NCBI GenBank assembly: GCA_902617515.1
Contig: CACMWX010000007.1
Coordinates: 1-41,617 of the forward strand
Direction of reading: 5' to 3'
Length of the DNA: 41,617 nucleotides
From: an uncultured Alphaproteobacteria bacterium
GTDB taxonomy: Bacteria > Pseudomonadota > Alphaproteobacteria > HIMB59
Shown here: positions 27,236 through 35,591 of the stretch, piece after piece
Layout: each line of letters opens with the position of its first letter
How positions within the stretch are numbered: the stretch's first letter is position 1
Notes under the pieces: generated by a model
The model's input: only the letters and a program-made list of their open reading frames with translations
Told to the model about the DNA's origin: nothing
Database searches by the model: none
Position numbers and translations under genes: made by a program

Positions 27236-27299
27236 AGATGAGTTTAAACCTATTAGAATATATGTAATCGAATACATATCAGATTATGAGTAAAATTAA

Positions 27300-27899
27300 A
27301 TGAAACAGTGGTATAAAACTAGAAAAAAAGACCCTTTTTACATAAAAGCAAAGAAAAATGACATTATTTCTAGAGCTTATTACAAATTAGAAGAAATAGA
27401 TAAAAAACACAATTTATTCAAAAATGATAAAAAAATATTAGATGTTGGATGTTCACCTGGTGGCTGGACACAATATATTTTGAATAAAAACCCAAAAAAC
27501 AAAATAGTAGGTATTGATATACTACCAACTGTTAAGCAGATTGAGGGCAAATTCAAATTTTATATGATGGACTTAAATCAGTATCAATTAATTGATGAAT
27601 TATTTACATCAAATAAATACACTTTTGACTCAATAATTTCAGATATCGCACCAAACACAAGTGGAAACCAATTTTTAGATCAAACCAATAGTTATGATTT
27701 GAGTATGCTTTCAGCAAAATTTATTCAAAAATATTTAAACAAAGGTGGTAATTTTTTAGTAAAAAACTTTCAAGGAGAGGATACAGAAAAGTTATTTAAG
27801 TTTGTTAAAAAATTTTTTGACAAAACACAATATATTAAACCAGCTGCATCAGATAAAAAATCTAAAGAAATTTACATCTTAGGTTTGTTAAAAAAATAA
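27300..27899 (+). CDS. rlmE: 23S rRNA (uridine-2'-O)-methyltransferase
   Basis: A 199-residue FtsJ/RrmJ-family enzyme that methylates U2552 of 23S rRNA. The K-D-K-E catalytic tetrad is complete at K29 (SRAYYKL), D115 (SDIAPNTSG), K155 (FLVKNFQG) and E190 (SKEIYIL). SAM motif I is DVGCSPGGWTQ near 48-58. Size is typical. The ATG at 27300 lies 64 bases from the divergent adaptor start; TATGAG at 27285-27290 could be a -10. Its 3' end overlaps the leftward DUF2794-like gene by 28 bases. Confidence 0.95.
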   Translation: MKQWYKTRKKDPFYIKAKKNDIISRAYYKLEEIDKKHNLFKNDKKILDVGCSPGGWTQYILNKNPKNKIVGIDILPTVKQIEGKFKFYMMDLNQYQLIDELFTSNKYTFDSIISDIAPNTSGNQFLDQTNSYDLSMLSAKFIQKYLNKGGNFLVKNFQGEDTEKLFKFVKKFFDKTQYIKPAASDKKSKEIYILGLLKK

Positions 27900-28198
27900 T
27901 TTTTTAACCATGCATTTAATGAATTTAGAGTTGAAAAATTTTTCTTTTTATCTCTATACGTAATTTCAAAAATTTCTTTATCGAATTTTTTAGAGTAAAT
28001 AATTTTAATGATTGGAAAAGAAAAATTTGATTTGTAAAAAGTAATTTTTGTCTTTTTGTAATTTGAGTCCTGAGTTTGAATTGAATAATTTCTCCATATA
28101 TTTTTTGATAAACCATAAGAATAAGTATTAAGAAAATATTGGAATGTTTTTTTTGGAATTGTGTCGATATAATTTTTATTTATGTTTAGAATTTTCAA
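27872..28198 (-). CDS. Small protein resembling DUF2794
   Basis: An open frame of 108 residues on the minus strand filling the gap between rlmE and the redoxin gene. The order of features (FQYFLNTYSYGLSKNIWRNY near residues 19-38, a strand ending SFPIIKIIYSKKF near 60-72, and a terminal SLNAWLKNYF) follows the pattern of DUF2794, an alphaproteobacterial family of unknown function (F-x-x-IL-x-x-Y and G-x-W-R-x-Y-x-I). The match is from memory and partial. A competing open frame (27925-28116) on the same strand is shorter and low-complexity. The start is ATG near 28198, 15 bases from the divergent redoxin gene. No other neighbour suggests a role. Confidence 0.5.
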   Translation of the reverse strand: MKILNINKNYIDTIPKKTFQYFLNTYSYGLSKNIWRNYSIQTQDSNYKKTKITFYKSNFSFPIIKIIYSKKFDKEIFEITYRDKKKNFSTLNSLNAWLKNYFFNKPKM

Positions 28199-28200
28199 TA

Positions 28201-28206
28201 TATATT
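28201..28206 (+). promoter_or_regulatory. Candidate -10-like box before the redoxin gene
   Basis: TATATT ends 7 bases before the ATG at 28214, in the 15-base gap between divergent genes. No Shine-Dalgarno sequence fits in that space. If transcription starts here, the message is leaderless. Confidence 0.25.
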
Positions 28207-28213
28207 ATGTTAA

Positions 28214-28762
28214 ATGGTACTTTTAAATTCTTCAAGCTGTAATTTTGATTGGCAACCTGCTAATTTTCAATTTATTAACTTAAAAGGAGAAAAAGGGTCC
28301 TTTAATGAATCTTTTGACACCAATGGTCTTTTAATAATGTTTATTTGTAATCATTGCCCTTATGTTAGATCCATAGAAACTAAGATTGCTACTGAAACCC
28401 AAAGACTCAAAGTTTTAAAAGTTAATTCTATTGCTTTTATGTCAAACGATCAGGATTCATATGAAGAGGACCACGACAAATTTCTTTTTGAACAAATATC
28501 AAGAGCTAAATTTGAATTTGAATATATTGTTGATGCAACACAATTAATAGCTAAAACATTTGATGTTCAATGCACTCCTGAGTTCTATTATTTCAGTAAT
28601 GATAAAAAACTTAAGTATAGAGGCAGGTTAGATTCCAATGGTAAAGATCCTACTATGGGTAAACCAGAGCTTTATTCTGCTGTTGAAGAAGTTATTGCTA
28701 AAGGATATTGTTCAAGCCAACAATATCCAAGTATGGGTTGCTCAATAAAATGGAAAAATTAA
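28214..28762 (+). CDS. Thioredoxin-like/peroxiredoxin-like protein with CNHCPYV motif
   Basis: A 182-residue soluble thioredoxin-fold protein of the AhpC/TSA-redoxin type. The active-site-like motif FICNHCPYV has C45 and C48 in CxxC spacing, followed by the helix RSIETKIATETQ. SNDQDSYEEDHDKF, VDATQLIAKTFDVQCTPEFY (the cis-Pro TPEF) and YRGRLDSN match the uncharacterised PRX_like1 group. It has no signal peptide, so it is probably cytoplasmic. The biological reductant is unknown. Its 3' end overlaps the next membrane-protein start by 13 bases, but shared function with yfgM-bamB-der is not implied. Confidence 0.8.
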   Translation: MVLLNSSSCNFDWQPANFQFINLKGEKGSFNESFDTNGLLIMFICNHCPYVRSIETKIATETQRLKVLKVNSIAFMSNDQDSYEEDHDKFLFEQISRAKFEFEYIVDATQLIAKTFDVQCTPEFYYFSNDKKLKYRGRLDSNGKDPTMGKPELYSAVEEVIAKGYCSSQQYPSMGCSIKWKN

Positions 28763-29235
28763 TCACTAAAAGAAATTTATCTTTATTTGGAATTATATCT
28801 TTTTTATTAGTTATTTCTCTTTATTTCATTTTACAAAATAACTCTAAAGATGATGAAAAATTATTCGATATTTTTTTGGCAGAGCTTTATAATGAACAAA
28901 ATTCAAATTTAAATGAAAAACTGTATTATTTATCAAGTTTAGATAATCCCAAAGTTTCATTTTTTAGTGATTTAAAATTAACCTCAATTGAAAATTTAGA
29001 TCGTTATAACAAAATTGATAAAGATATAATATTACTAAAAAAAGCTTTAATTAACTTAGATAAAGAATTGATAAAAACTTTATCATTAGATGATAATTTT
29101 ACCTTTAATGAAATTGCTAAAATATACTTTTATAATTTAGATATTAATAACTTTGAATTTAGTGAGTCAGATAAAGATAATTTAAATAATTTTTTTATCA
29201 AAGCTGTTGATAGATTATCTAATGAAAAAAATTAA
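28750..29235 (+). CDS. YfgM-like single-span membrane protein
   Basis: About 161 residues from ATG 28750; the open frame extends upstream only through a TTG inside the redoxin gene. One membrane helix lies near residues 11-27 (LFGIISFLLVISLYFI), followed by a periplasmic helical region. The latter resembles the tetratricopeptide-like domain of YfgM, which binds the Sec translocon and periplasmic chaperones. It is recognised mainly by context: yfgM, bamB and der occur in this order in many proteobacteria. It is shorter than E. coli YfgM (about 206 residues). The sequence is very AT-rich and degenerate, so the assignment is moderate. It overlaps the bamB-like gene by 14 bases. Confidence 0.6.
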   Translation: MEKLITKRNLSLFGIISFLLVISLYFILQNNSKDDEKLFDIFLAELYNEQNSNLNEKLYYLSSLDNPKVSFFSDLKLTSIENLDRYNKIDKDIILLKKALINLDKELIKTLSLDDNFTFNEIAKIYFYNLDINNFEFSESDKDNLNNFFIKAVDRLSNEKN

Positions 29236-30406
29236 ATTTTTAATTTTTCTTTTAGTTTTATCTTCATGTAATCAATATTTGGGCACTGTTGATCCTGATT
29301 ATACCCCAACTAATGAGATAACTAATATTTTTTCAGATCTAAAAATTGAAAATTATATATCAGAGTTTGAATTAGGTGATATAATTTTTCCTAAATTTGT
29401 TAATTCTTCTTTAAATATTAATAATTTAGATATAGAAAAAATTATTAATACAAATAAAAACTCCGTAGTCAATTTTGCTAATGAAAAGATTATAGTAAGC
29501 AAAGATAAAACTCTTTATTTAATTGATAAAAATAATCAAAAAGAAATTGAGTATAAATTAAATCTTAAAAAAGATGAAGAGACTATTGGTATTTTTGAAT
29601 TCAATGAAGTTATTCATATACTAACAAATAGATCACGAATATTTATTATTGATGGTCAAAATTTAATTGAAAAAGCAGATCATAGTATTTTTATAAACAC
29701 AAACCCAATTATATTAGATAAAAATTTAATACTACTCAGTTTTTTTGGCGATATTTATGATGTAAAATTAGATGATTACTCAATATCTAAAAAAGATAAT
29801 TTTATTATAAAATCTGGTATTTCGATCAAGTCAAATATACACGAAGATAATACAACTTCATATTATCTCTTTAATACAGGAACATTATTGACTTTTGATA
29901 AAAATAATTACGATTATTTTAATAACTATATATTAGAGGATTTAAATATTCTAACATCATTAAGCGGTTTTAGTGAATTAATAGATACTCCATTCAGTCA
30001 CAATGATTATTTATATTTTTTAGATCGTTCTGGAAATATAGCAGTATATAATCCAATCTCATCAGATATACTTTGGGAGCTAGGTATAAATGATACTATA
30101 TTAAGTTATCTTTTTTCAAATAATGGATATTTAATTCTGATGACTGTCAATGAAATTCTTATTTTATCTAATAATGGAAATATAGTAAATTCTTACTCAC
30201 ACAATAAAGAGTTACCAATAACAATTTTTAATATTGAAGAAAGTATTTATTTAATTTCAGAAGAGGGTATTAGTAAATTTAATTTAAATGATAAAGGAAA
30301 AGATATTTTTTACAAAAATAAATTTACTAGTAATTTAGAAATTTACTTTCAAGAAAAAAATATTTATCTAAAAGATAATAAAAGTCTTTTTAAAATAAGT
30401 GAATAA
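29222..30406 (+). CDS. bamB: BamB-like outer-membrane lipoprotein (beta-propeller)
   Basis: A 394-residue lipoprotein starting at ATG 29222; the upstream in-frame start would disturb the signal peptide. The lipobox LVLSSC places the lipidated Cys at residue 16. The rest is repeated beta-strand blocks (for example KTLYLIDKNNQKEIEYKLNL and DRSGNIAVYNPIS), as in a PQQ-like propeller. BamB assists BamA in inserting outer-membrane beta-barrel proteins. Sequence identity is not obvious by eye; assignment rests on lipobox, propeller pattern, length and its place between yfgM-like and der. The stop is inside the GTG-started der gene (8-base overlap). Confidence 0.7.
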   Translation: MKKIKFLIFLLVLSSCNQYLGTVDPDYTPTNEITNIFSDLKIENYISEFELGDIIFPKFVNSSLNINNLDIEKIINTNKNSVVNFANEKIIVSKDKTLYLIDKNNQKEIEYKLNLKKDEETIGIFEFNEVIHILTNRSRIFIIDGQNLIEKADHSIFINTNPIILDKNLILLSFFGDIYDVKLDDYSISKKDNFIIKSGISIKSNIHEDNTTSYYLFNTGTLLTFDKNNYDYFNNYILEDLNILTSLSGFSELIDTPFSHNDYLYFLDRSGNIAVYNPISSDILWELGINDTILSYLFSNNGYLILMTVNEILILSNNGNIVNSYSHNKELPITIFNIEESIYLISEEGISKFNLNDKGKDIFYKNKFTSNLEIYFQEKNIYLKDNKSLFKISE

Positions 30407-31652
30407 TTATTTTATTATTGGTAAAGTAAATGAGGGAAAATCATTCCTGTTTAATCTCTTTTCCAAAACCCATAAAACTATATCTAATCCTAAAGCTAAT
30501 ACTACAATTGATGTAATTAGGAAAAATATATTATCAGAAAACTATGAATATAATATATACGATACGCCAGGTTTTTATAAATTTAGTGATTTTAAAGATC
30601 TACTAAATAAAATTTCAATACTAAAATTAGATAATATTCATTTTATTTATTTAATCTCATCCTTTACTAATGAGGATTTTAAAATTTGTAAAAAATTACA
30701 CTCTAAAAAATATAATCTTTTGCTTTTCTCATTTAAAAAAATTTGTAAAGAAGACTATATATCAAATTTATTTGATAAAACTTTTACCAATAACCCTGAT
30801 AACTTTTCAATATTAAAAAAATATCTTTCAAGTAAAAATCAAAAACAAAGCTCTAATGTTAAAAGTGTAAATAAAAAAACTATTACAATTTTTGGTAAAG
30901 AAAATACAGGTAAATCAACACTCTTTAATAAAATAACGAATAAATCTTTATCTAAGACTTCACCTCTCCTTCACACAACTCGTGACTCGGTAAATTGGGA
31001 TATTCAGTATAAAAATCTAACATTAGAATTTATTGATACTGCTGGTTTTATTAGAGGCAGATCTAATAGAAAAAATCTTGTTTTTGAAAGACTTTCTCTT
31101 GAGCAATCTGAATATTTTATAAAAAAATCCTCATTAATTGTACTACTCTTAGATGCTAATTCCGAGTCAAGATTAGATTTATCATTGATAGGTTCTCTGT
31201 CAAAAAGAAATAAACCTTTTTTAGTACTAGTTAATAAAATTGACTTAATAGATAATAAATCTTTATATCAGAATAAGTTTCTTACTTATCTCTCATCAAA
31301 TCATAATTACTATTCTTCTTTGAATATATATTTTATTTCTGCATTAAAATCCTCCAAATCAAAAATACTTCAAATTATAAGTAATCAATTACAAAATAAG
31401 TTTTTTTTTAAAACTTCTTATCTAAATAAAATAATAAAATCAATTAATGGAGATTTAGGCAAAATACAGAAAAATTCTAAGGAATTTAAAATATACTTTA
31501 TTACTGCTTTTACAGTTAATCAAAAAAATTATTTCAAAATTTCATGTAATTTTCAAAAAAAAAATATCAAACCTCATATCAAGAGTTACTTATCAAAAAT
31601 ATTAATTAGAGAATTAGATCTTAAAGGAGTAAATTTTAGTTTAATATTTTGA
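30399..31652 (+). CDS. der: Der/EngA ribosome-assembly GTPase with degenerate first domain
   Basis: A 417-residue double GTPase, shorter than typical Der (about 440-490). Domain 1 has a P-loop GKVNEGKS (8-15) and DTPG (55-58). Where NKxD should be, near 108-114, the sequence is LLFSFKKI, and no SAx motif follows. Domain 2 is complete: GKENTGKS (166-173), TRDSV switch, DTAG (213-216), NKID (279-282) and SAL (314-316), followed by the KH-like C-terminus. Der binds 50S subunit precursors and is normally essential. The start is GTG 30399. It converges with the SDR-like gene (17-base overlap). Confidence 0.85.
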   Translation: MNNYFIIGKVNEGKSFLFNLFSKTHKTISNPKANTTIDVIRKNILSENYEYNIYDTPGFYKFSDFKDLLNKISILKLDNIHFIYLISSFTNEDFKICKKLHSKKYNLLLFSFKKICKEDYISNLFDKTFTNNPDNFSILKKYLSSKNQKQSSNVKSVNKKTITIFGKENTGKSTLFNKITNKSLSKTSPLLHTTRDSVNWDIQYKNLTLEFIDTAGFIRGRSNRKNLVFERLSLEQSEYFIKKSSLIVLLLDANSESRLDLSLIGSLSKRNKPFLVLVNKIDLIDNKSLYQNKFLTYLSSNHNYYSSLNIYFISALKSSKSKILQIISNQLQNKFFFKTSYLNKIIKSINGDLGKIQKNSKEFKIYFITAFTVNQKNYFKISCNFQKKNIKPHIKSYLSKILIRELDLKGVNFSLIF

Positions 31653-32121
31653 TATTAATATTGATAGATTTTTTTAAATCTATTTTTAATGTTTCTAGAT
31701 ATTTTATTAGTGATACTTTGAAACTATTAAAGTGAACCTTGTAATGATTATCTTTTTCAAAAGATAATATAAAGCGAAATTTATCTCTAAGTTGTGGCAC
31801 AAGTAAATTAATTAAATAAATAATATTCATTAATTCTTGATAATTTTGTTTAATATAATTGTAGTCGTATTGGTAAGAGATCATATTTAAATCAATGTTT
31901 CTATAAACAATAATCACTTCATCAATTTTTGAAAATCTATTTTTTATTATTGTATTTGCTTTAATTATATCATCTAAAGAGTCAAAATTTGTCTGAAGTA
32001 AGGTATGGTCATAATTAATATTTTCTTGCTTTTTTTTTGCTAGGATTATTTTATTTGAACTTTCAGATAAGATAGTTTTATCCTCACCATTTAAAACAAT
32101 TAATACCTGATTAATAGACAA
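31636..32121 (-). CDS. Degenerate SDR-fold protein (likely pseudoenzyme)
   Basis: A 161-residue protein starting at TTG directly after the purF stop. It aligns in order with a classical SDR: DSLDDIIKANTIIKNRFSKIDEV, a segment in place of the usual NAG (VYRNID), then QNYQELMNIIYLINLLVPQL. The catalytic Tyr-xxx-Lys is replaced by Phe131-xxx-Lys135 (FNSFK). The N-terminus has no TGxxxGxG, and the end comes soon after the active-site helix. SDR genes commonly follow purF in alphaproteobacteria, so this is probably the decayed form of that gene. It is still an open frame under coding-like constraint, not an obvious frameshift. Function unknown. Confidence 0.6.
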   Translation of the reverse strand: MSINQVLIVLNGEDKTILSESSNKIILAKKKQENINYDHTLLQTNFDSLDDIIKANTIIKNRFSKIDEVIIVYRNIDLNMISYQYDYNYIKQNYQELMNIIYLINLLVPQLRDKFRFILSFEKDNHYKVHFNSFKVSLIKYLETLKIDLKKSININIKILN

Positions 32122-33564
32122 TTAAATATTAGAGCCAGCACTCAACAAAGATAGCTGAGTGATTTTATCATCACCTAGTTGATCAATTAATTTAATAGGA
32201 TAATCTCCTGTAAAGTAATGATCAGTTAATTGTGGTTTTCTATTATCTCTCTTTAAATATCCCAGAGCTATATAAAGTCCATCTAATGATAGAAACTTCA
32301 AACTTTTTGCATTTACATAACTACAAATCTCTTTGACACTTTTATTTGCTGCTAACAATTCTTTTTTTGTAGGCATGTCAACTCCATAAAAATCTGGAAA
32401 CTTTATTTCAGGGCAGGCAATTCTTAAATGAACTTCTTTAGCTCCAGCATCATACAACATTTTTACAATCTTATGCGAAGTGGTCCCACGAACAAGAGAG
32501 TCATCTACTAAAATAATTTTTTTATTTTCAATAGAACTTCTATTTGCATTTAATTTTAATTTCACTCCTAAGCTTCTTATTTGTTGTCCAGGTTCAATAA
32601 AAGTTCTTCCAACGTAATGATTTCTTATTAAGCCTAAATCAAAATTAATTTTTTTCTCCTGGCTATATCCAATTGCTGCTGCATTTCCTGAGTCTGGAAC
32701 AGGTACAACTAAATCTGCATTTATATTATCCTCTTTAGCCAATTCTCTTCCTAAATTTTTTCTATACTCATAAGCTGTTTTACCTCTTAAAATACTGTCT
32801 GGTCGTGAAAAATAAATATATTCAAACACACAAGGTCTAGGTGTATGATTACCAAAAGGTTTTAGGCTAAATAATTCATTATTTTCAACATATACAATTT
32901 CTCCATTTTCAACTTCTCTTAAAAAATCAGCACCAATTATGTCTAGAGCACAAGTCTCTGATGCAAGAACATATGAATTATTTATTTTACCTATTACTAA
33001 TGGTCTAATGCCATAAATATCTCTAGCTCCTATAAGTACGTCCTTTGTAAGCATCACCAGTGCATATCCACCTTGAATTTGTGAAATTGCCTCTATTATT
33101 TTATCAATATTCTTTTCTTTTTTTGATCTTGCTATTAGTTGAACTATAGTTTCTGAGTCTGAGGTTGTATAAAAAATTGCTCCATCTTCAACTAGTTTTT
33201 TTCTTAATGTTATTGCATTTGTAAAATTTCCATTATGAGATACACCTATACCACCAGCGTTAGTGTCTGCAAAAAAGGGTTGAACATTTCTTAAAATCTT
33301 ACCTCCTGTAGTGCTATATCTATTGTGGCCAATTGCATATAAACCTGGTAGTTTTTTGATAGTTTCCTCGTTATTAAAGTTATCTCCAACTAGACCAAAT
33401 CTTTTTTCAGAGTAATAATTTTTTCCATCATATGATACTATTCCACATCCTTCTTGCCCTCTGTGCTGTAGTGCATGTAAGCCAAGTGCAGCTAGTGCTG
33501 ATGCGTCATTAATATTTGATATACCAAAAACTCCACACTCTTCTCTAACTTTAGTAGAGTTCAT
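32122..33564 (-). CDS. purF: Amidophosphoribosyltransferase
   Basis: A 480-residue enzyme, the first step of purine synthesis: PRPP plus glutamine to phosphoribosylamine. The start is set at ATG 33562-33564, giving a nine-residue propeptide (MNSTKVREE) before the nucleophile Cys10 (CGVFGI). The longer frame from 33648 would put a highly basic, non-homologous segment in front. HALQHRGQEGCGI and GHNRYSTTGG belong to the glutaminase domain, and the PRPP loop is IILVDDSLVRGTTS. LASETCALDIIGA also fits. It is the eighth gene of the leftward unit and overlaps cvpA by 14 bases. Confidence 0.95.
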   Translation of the reverse strand: MNSTKVREECGVFGISNINDASALAALGLHALQHRGQEGCGIVSYDGKNYYSEKRFGLVGDNFNNEETIKKLPGLYAIGHNRYSTTGGKILRNVQPFFADTNAGGIGVSHNGNFTNAITLRKKLVEDGAIFYTTSDSETIVQLIARSKKEKNIDKIIEAISQIQGGYALVMLTKDVLIGARDIYGIRPLVIGKINNSYVLASETCALDIIGADFLREVENGEIVYVENNELFSLKPFGNHTPRPCVFEYIYFSRPDSILRGKTAYEYRKNLGRELAKEDNINADLVVPVPDSGNAAAIGYSQEKKINFDLGLIRNHYVGRTFIEPGQQIRSLGVKLKLNANRSSIENKKIILVDDSLVRGTTSHKIVKMLYDAGAKEVHLRIACPEIKFPDFYGVDMPTKKELLAANKSVKEICSYVNAKSLKFLSLDGLYIALGYLKRDNRKPQLTDHYFTGDYPIKLIDQLGDDKITQLSLLSAGSNI

Positions 33565-34114
33565 CTTTTTCAATCTTTTTTTCCTTATTTGATGAGCCTT
33601 TTTTGATTTCTTTTTCAACCTCATTTTCTTTATACATAAGGTTTTCATATATTGAAATATTTAATTTCATAATTTTGTTTTTATTTTCTAAATAGTTTTT
33701 AAAAATAATAATATAAGAAAAATAGAATAAAATAGAAAATAAAATAATTCCATAAATTGCACCTAGAAAAACATCTAAAATCTTGAACTCTATTTGAGAA
33801 GGTGATTTTAAATTAAGCACTTTTTCAATTATTGAAAAAAAAATATATACTAATAAAAATAAAATTGTAAAAGATATTATTTCAAAAAAAATAGAATTTT
33901 TATCGTAAATAATATTTAAGTTTTCGATGTTCAATTTATTTAAAGAAAAATAAAGAATTTTTTTATGAAATATAAACGGTATAGATATCGATAAAATTAT
34001 TTTTAGGCTATAACTAATTGATTTAGTAGCTCCTTTAATACCAAAAAAAATTGCAAATAAAGATAAAAGAATTAAATAAACATAATCTGCAAAACTAAAA
34101 AATGGTAGGTCCAT
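33551..34114 (-). CDS. cvpA: CvpA-family membrane protein
   Basis: A 187-residue inner-membrane protein with four hydrophobic segments (about residues 8-26, 35-52, 76-96, 110-134) and a charged C-terminal tail of Lys and Glu. This is the CvpA layout. CvpA is named for colicin V production in E. coli, but its main role is linked to purF expression and cell-envelope stress. Position immediately upstream of purF, with a 14-base overlap, is the standard arrangement and the strongest evidence. The charged tail is longer and more repetitive than usual. Confidence 0.75.
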   Translation of the reverse strand: MDLPFFSFADYVYLILLSLFAIFFGIKGATKSISYSLKIILSISIPFIFHKKILYFSLNKLNIENLNIIYDKNSIFFEIISFTILFLLVYIFFSIIEKVLNLKSPSQIEFKILDVFLGAIYGIILFSILFYFSYIIIFKNYLENKNKIMKLNISIYENLMYKENEVEKEIKKGSSNKEKKIEKDELY

Positions 34115-34117
34115 TTA

Positions 34118-34816
34118 TTAGTATCTTGCGCCTGTTATAAAGGATTTAAATTTTTTATTTTTTGTTTTCAAAATATTTCTACATTCACCTTTATCTTCTA
34201 CAATACCATCATCAATAAAAAAATAGTTATCTCCTGTTTTGATCGCACTTTTGATATCATGAGTTATGCTTACTGCAGTTATTTTTCTTTTAGTTATAAC
34301 TTTTAAGATTAAATCATTTATCTTATCACTATTAATTGGATCAAGACCTGTTGTAGGTTCATCAAGAAAAATCACTTTAGGATTTTTATAAAGCGCTCTA
34401 GCCAATGCGGCTCTTTTTTTCATACCCCCAGAAAGCTCTGATGGGTATCTATTAAATATAGATTTATCTAAACCTACATCATTCATGAGAGACATAACTC
34501 TTTTTCTAAAATTTTTTTTGTTATTAATAAAATCTGTAAATGCAATATTTTCAGAAATTTTTAAGCTATCAAATAATGCACCATACTGAAATAACATACT
34601 AAAATTATCAATGTTAACGTTTGGTTTTTTGTTATATATAATTTCACCACTATCAAAATTAAATAGTTGATAGATTGTTTTAATTAATACAGATTTTCCA
34701 CAACCTGATTGACCTAGTATTATTGTAGATTTATTATTTTCTATAGTAAGACTAATGTCCTTTAATACATAGTGATCGTTAAATTTTTTTTTAAGATTCT
34801 TTATTTCAATATTCAT
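34118..34816 (-). CDS. mlaF: ABC transporter ATP-binding protein (MlaF-like)
   Basis: A 232-residue ABC ATPase with a complete motif set: Walker A GQSGCGKS (35-42), Q-loop LFQYGALFDSL near 75-85, signature ELSGGMKKRAALARAL (127-142), Walker B VIFLDEP and an H-loop ITHD. The Q-loop stretch and the SGGM form are typical of the MlaF subfamily, which powers phospholipid transport between inner and outer membranes. It shares one base with the upstream permease stop (TAATG). The MlaD, MlaB and MlaC partners are not in this window. Sugar or amino-acid transport is unlikely from this subfamily signature. Confidence 0.9.
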   Translation of the reverse strand: MNIEIKNLKKKFNDHYVLKDISLTIENNKSTIILGQSGCGKSVLIKTIYQLFNFDSGEIIYNKKPNVNIDNFSMLFQYGALFDSLKISENIAFTDFINNKKNFRKRVMSLMNDVGLDKSIFNRYPSELSGGMKKRAALARALYKNPKVIFLDEPTTGLDPINSDKINDLILKVITKRKITAVSITHDIKSAIKTGDNYFFIDDGIVEDKGECRNILKTKNKKFKSFITGARY

Positions 34817-35583
34817 TAAAAAAACAATTCTGTAAGAAAATAATTTGTCGATAATATCAAAACAGAAGAAATTACAACTGCATTAGTTGTAGCTGATCCA
34901 ACTCCAAATGCACCTTTGCCAGAAAATAGACCACAATAACAACTAACAATTGATATAATAAAACCAAAGGTAAAAGCCTTAAAAATACCTGATAGATAAT
35001 CATTTAGGCTCAGAAAATTAACTGTATTTAAAAGATACAAGTTATCATTAAATCCAAGTCTATGTACCGAAACAATGTATCCACCCATAACCCCAATAAA
35101 ATCTACTAATGTTACAAATATAGGCAAAGCTAATGTTAATGAGATGACACGTGGTACTACAAGATAATTATAATAATTTGTATTAAGTGTTCTTAAAGCG
35201 TCGATTTGCTCTGTAACTCTCATTGTCGCTATTTCAGCAGCAATAGACGAACCAACTCTGGCTGAAATCATTAGACCTGTTAATACAGGCCCTAATTCTC
35301 TTGTTAAAGTCAAAACTACTATATTAGGGATAGCTGACTCTGCAGAAAACCTTGAAAAACCAGTATAAGACTGTAGTGCAAGAACCATTCCAGAAAAAAT
35401 ACCAGTTAAAGCTATAATAGGTATAGAAGTTACAAATATATTTATAAAGTAAGATAAATTATTCTTAAAATAAAATTTAGGATTTAGTAAATATTTAAAA
35501 AAAAATATTATAAATAAGACAAATTTCCCTAAGTTTGAAAATAAACTTATAAAAGTTTGTCCAATATTTTCAATAATTTTCAT
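34816..35583 (-). CDS. mlaE: MlaE-family ABC transporter permease
   Basis: A 255-residue permease with about five or six membrane helices. The region IPIIALTGIFSGMVLALQ (residues about 54-71), then TRELGPVLTGLMISARVGSSIAAEIATMRVTEQIDALRTL (in two blocks, about 104-143) is the MlaE signature, including the E-R-x-E-Q-D coupling segment. It forms the inner-membrane part of the Mla lipid-transport complex. It pairs with mlaF immediately downstream. The gene starts 8 bases after dnaB. Intact and normal length. Confidence 0.92.
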   Translation of the reverse strand: MKIIENIGQTFISLFSNLGKFVLFIIFFFKYLLNPKFYFKNNLSYFINIFVTSIPIIALTGIFSGMVLALQSYTGFSRFSAESAIPNIVVLTLTRELGPVLTGLMISARVGSSIAAEIATMRVTEQIDALRTLNTNYYNYLVVPRVISLTLALPIFVTLVDFIGVMGGYIVSVHRLGFNDNLYLLNTVNFLSLNDYLSGIFKAFTFGFIISIVSCYCGLFSGKGAFGVGSATTNAVVISSVLILSTNYFLTELFF

Positions 35584-35591
35584 TTAAGATA

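Noticed and set aside
27925-28116. Alternative small frame inside the DUF2794-like gene
   Set aside because: It is shorter, low-complexity and lacks any family-like pattern, so the 108-residue frame is preferred.
28708-28749. Upstream start of the YfgM-like gene
   Set aside because: It would need a TTG inside the redoxin gene and adds residues before the membrane helix. ATG 28750 is simpler.
33565-33648. N-terminal extension of purF
   Set aside because: The extra residues are a Lys/Arg-rich run overlapping cvpA. The start at 33564 gives a normal short propeptide before Cys10.
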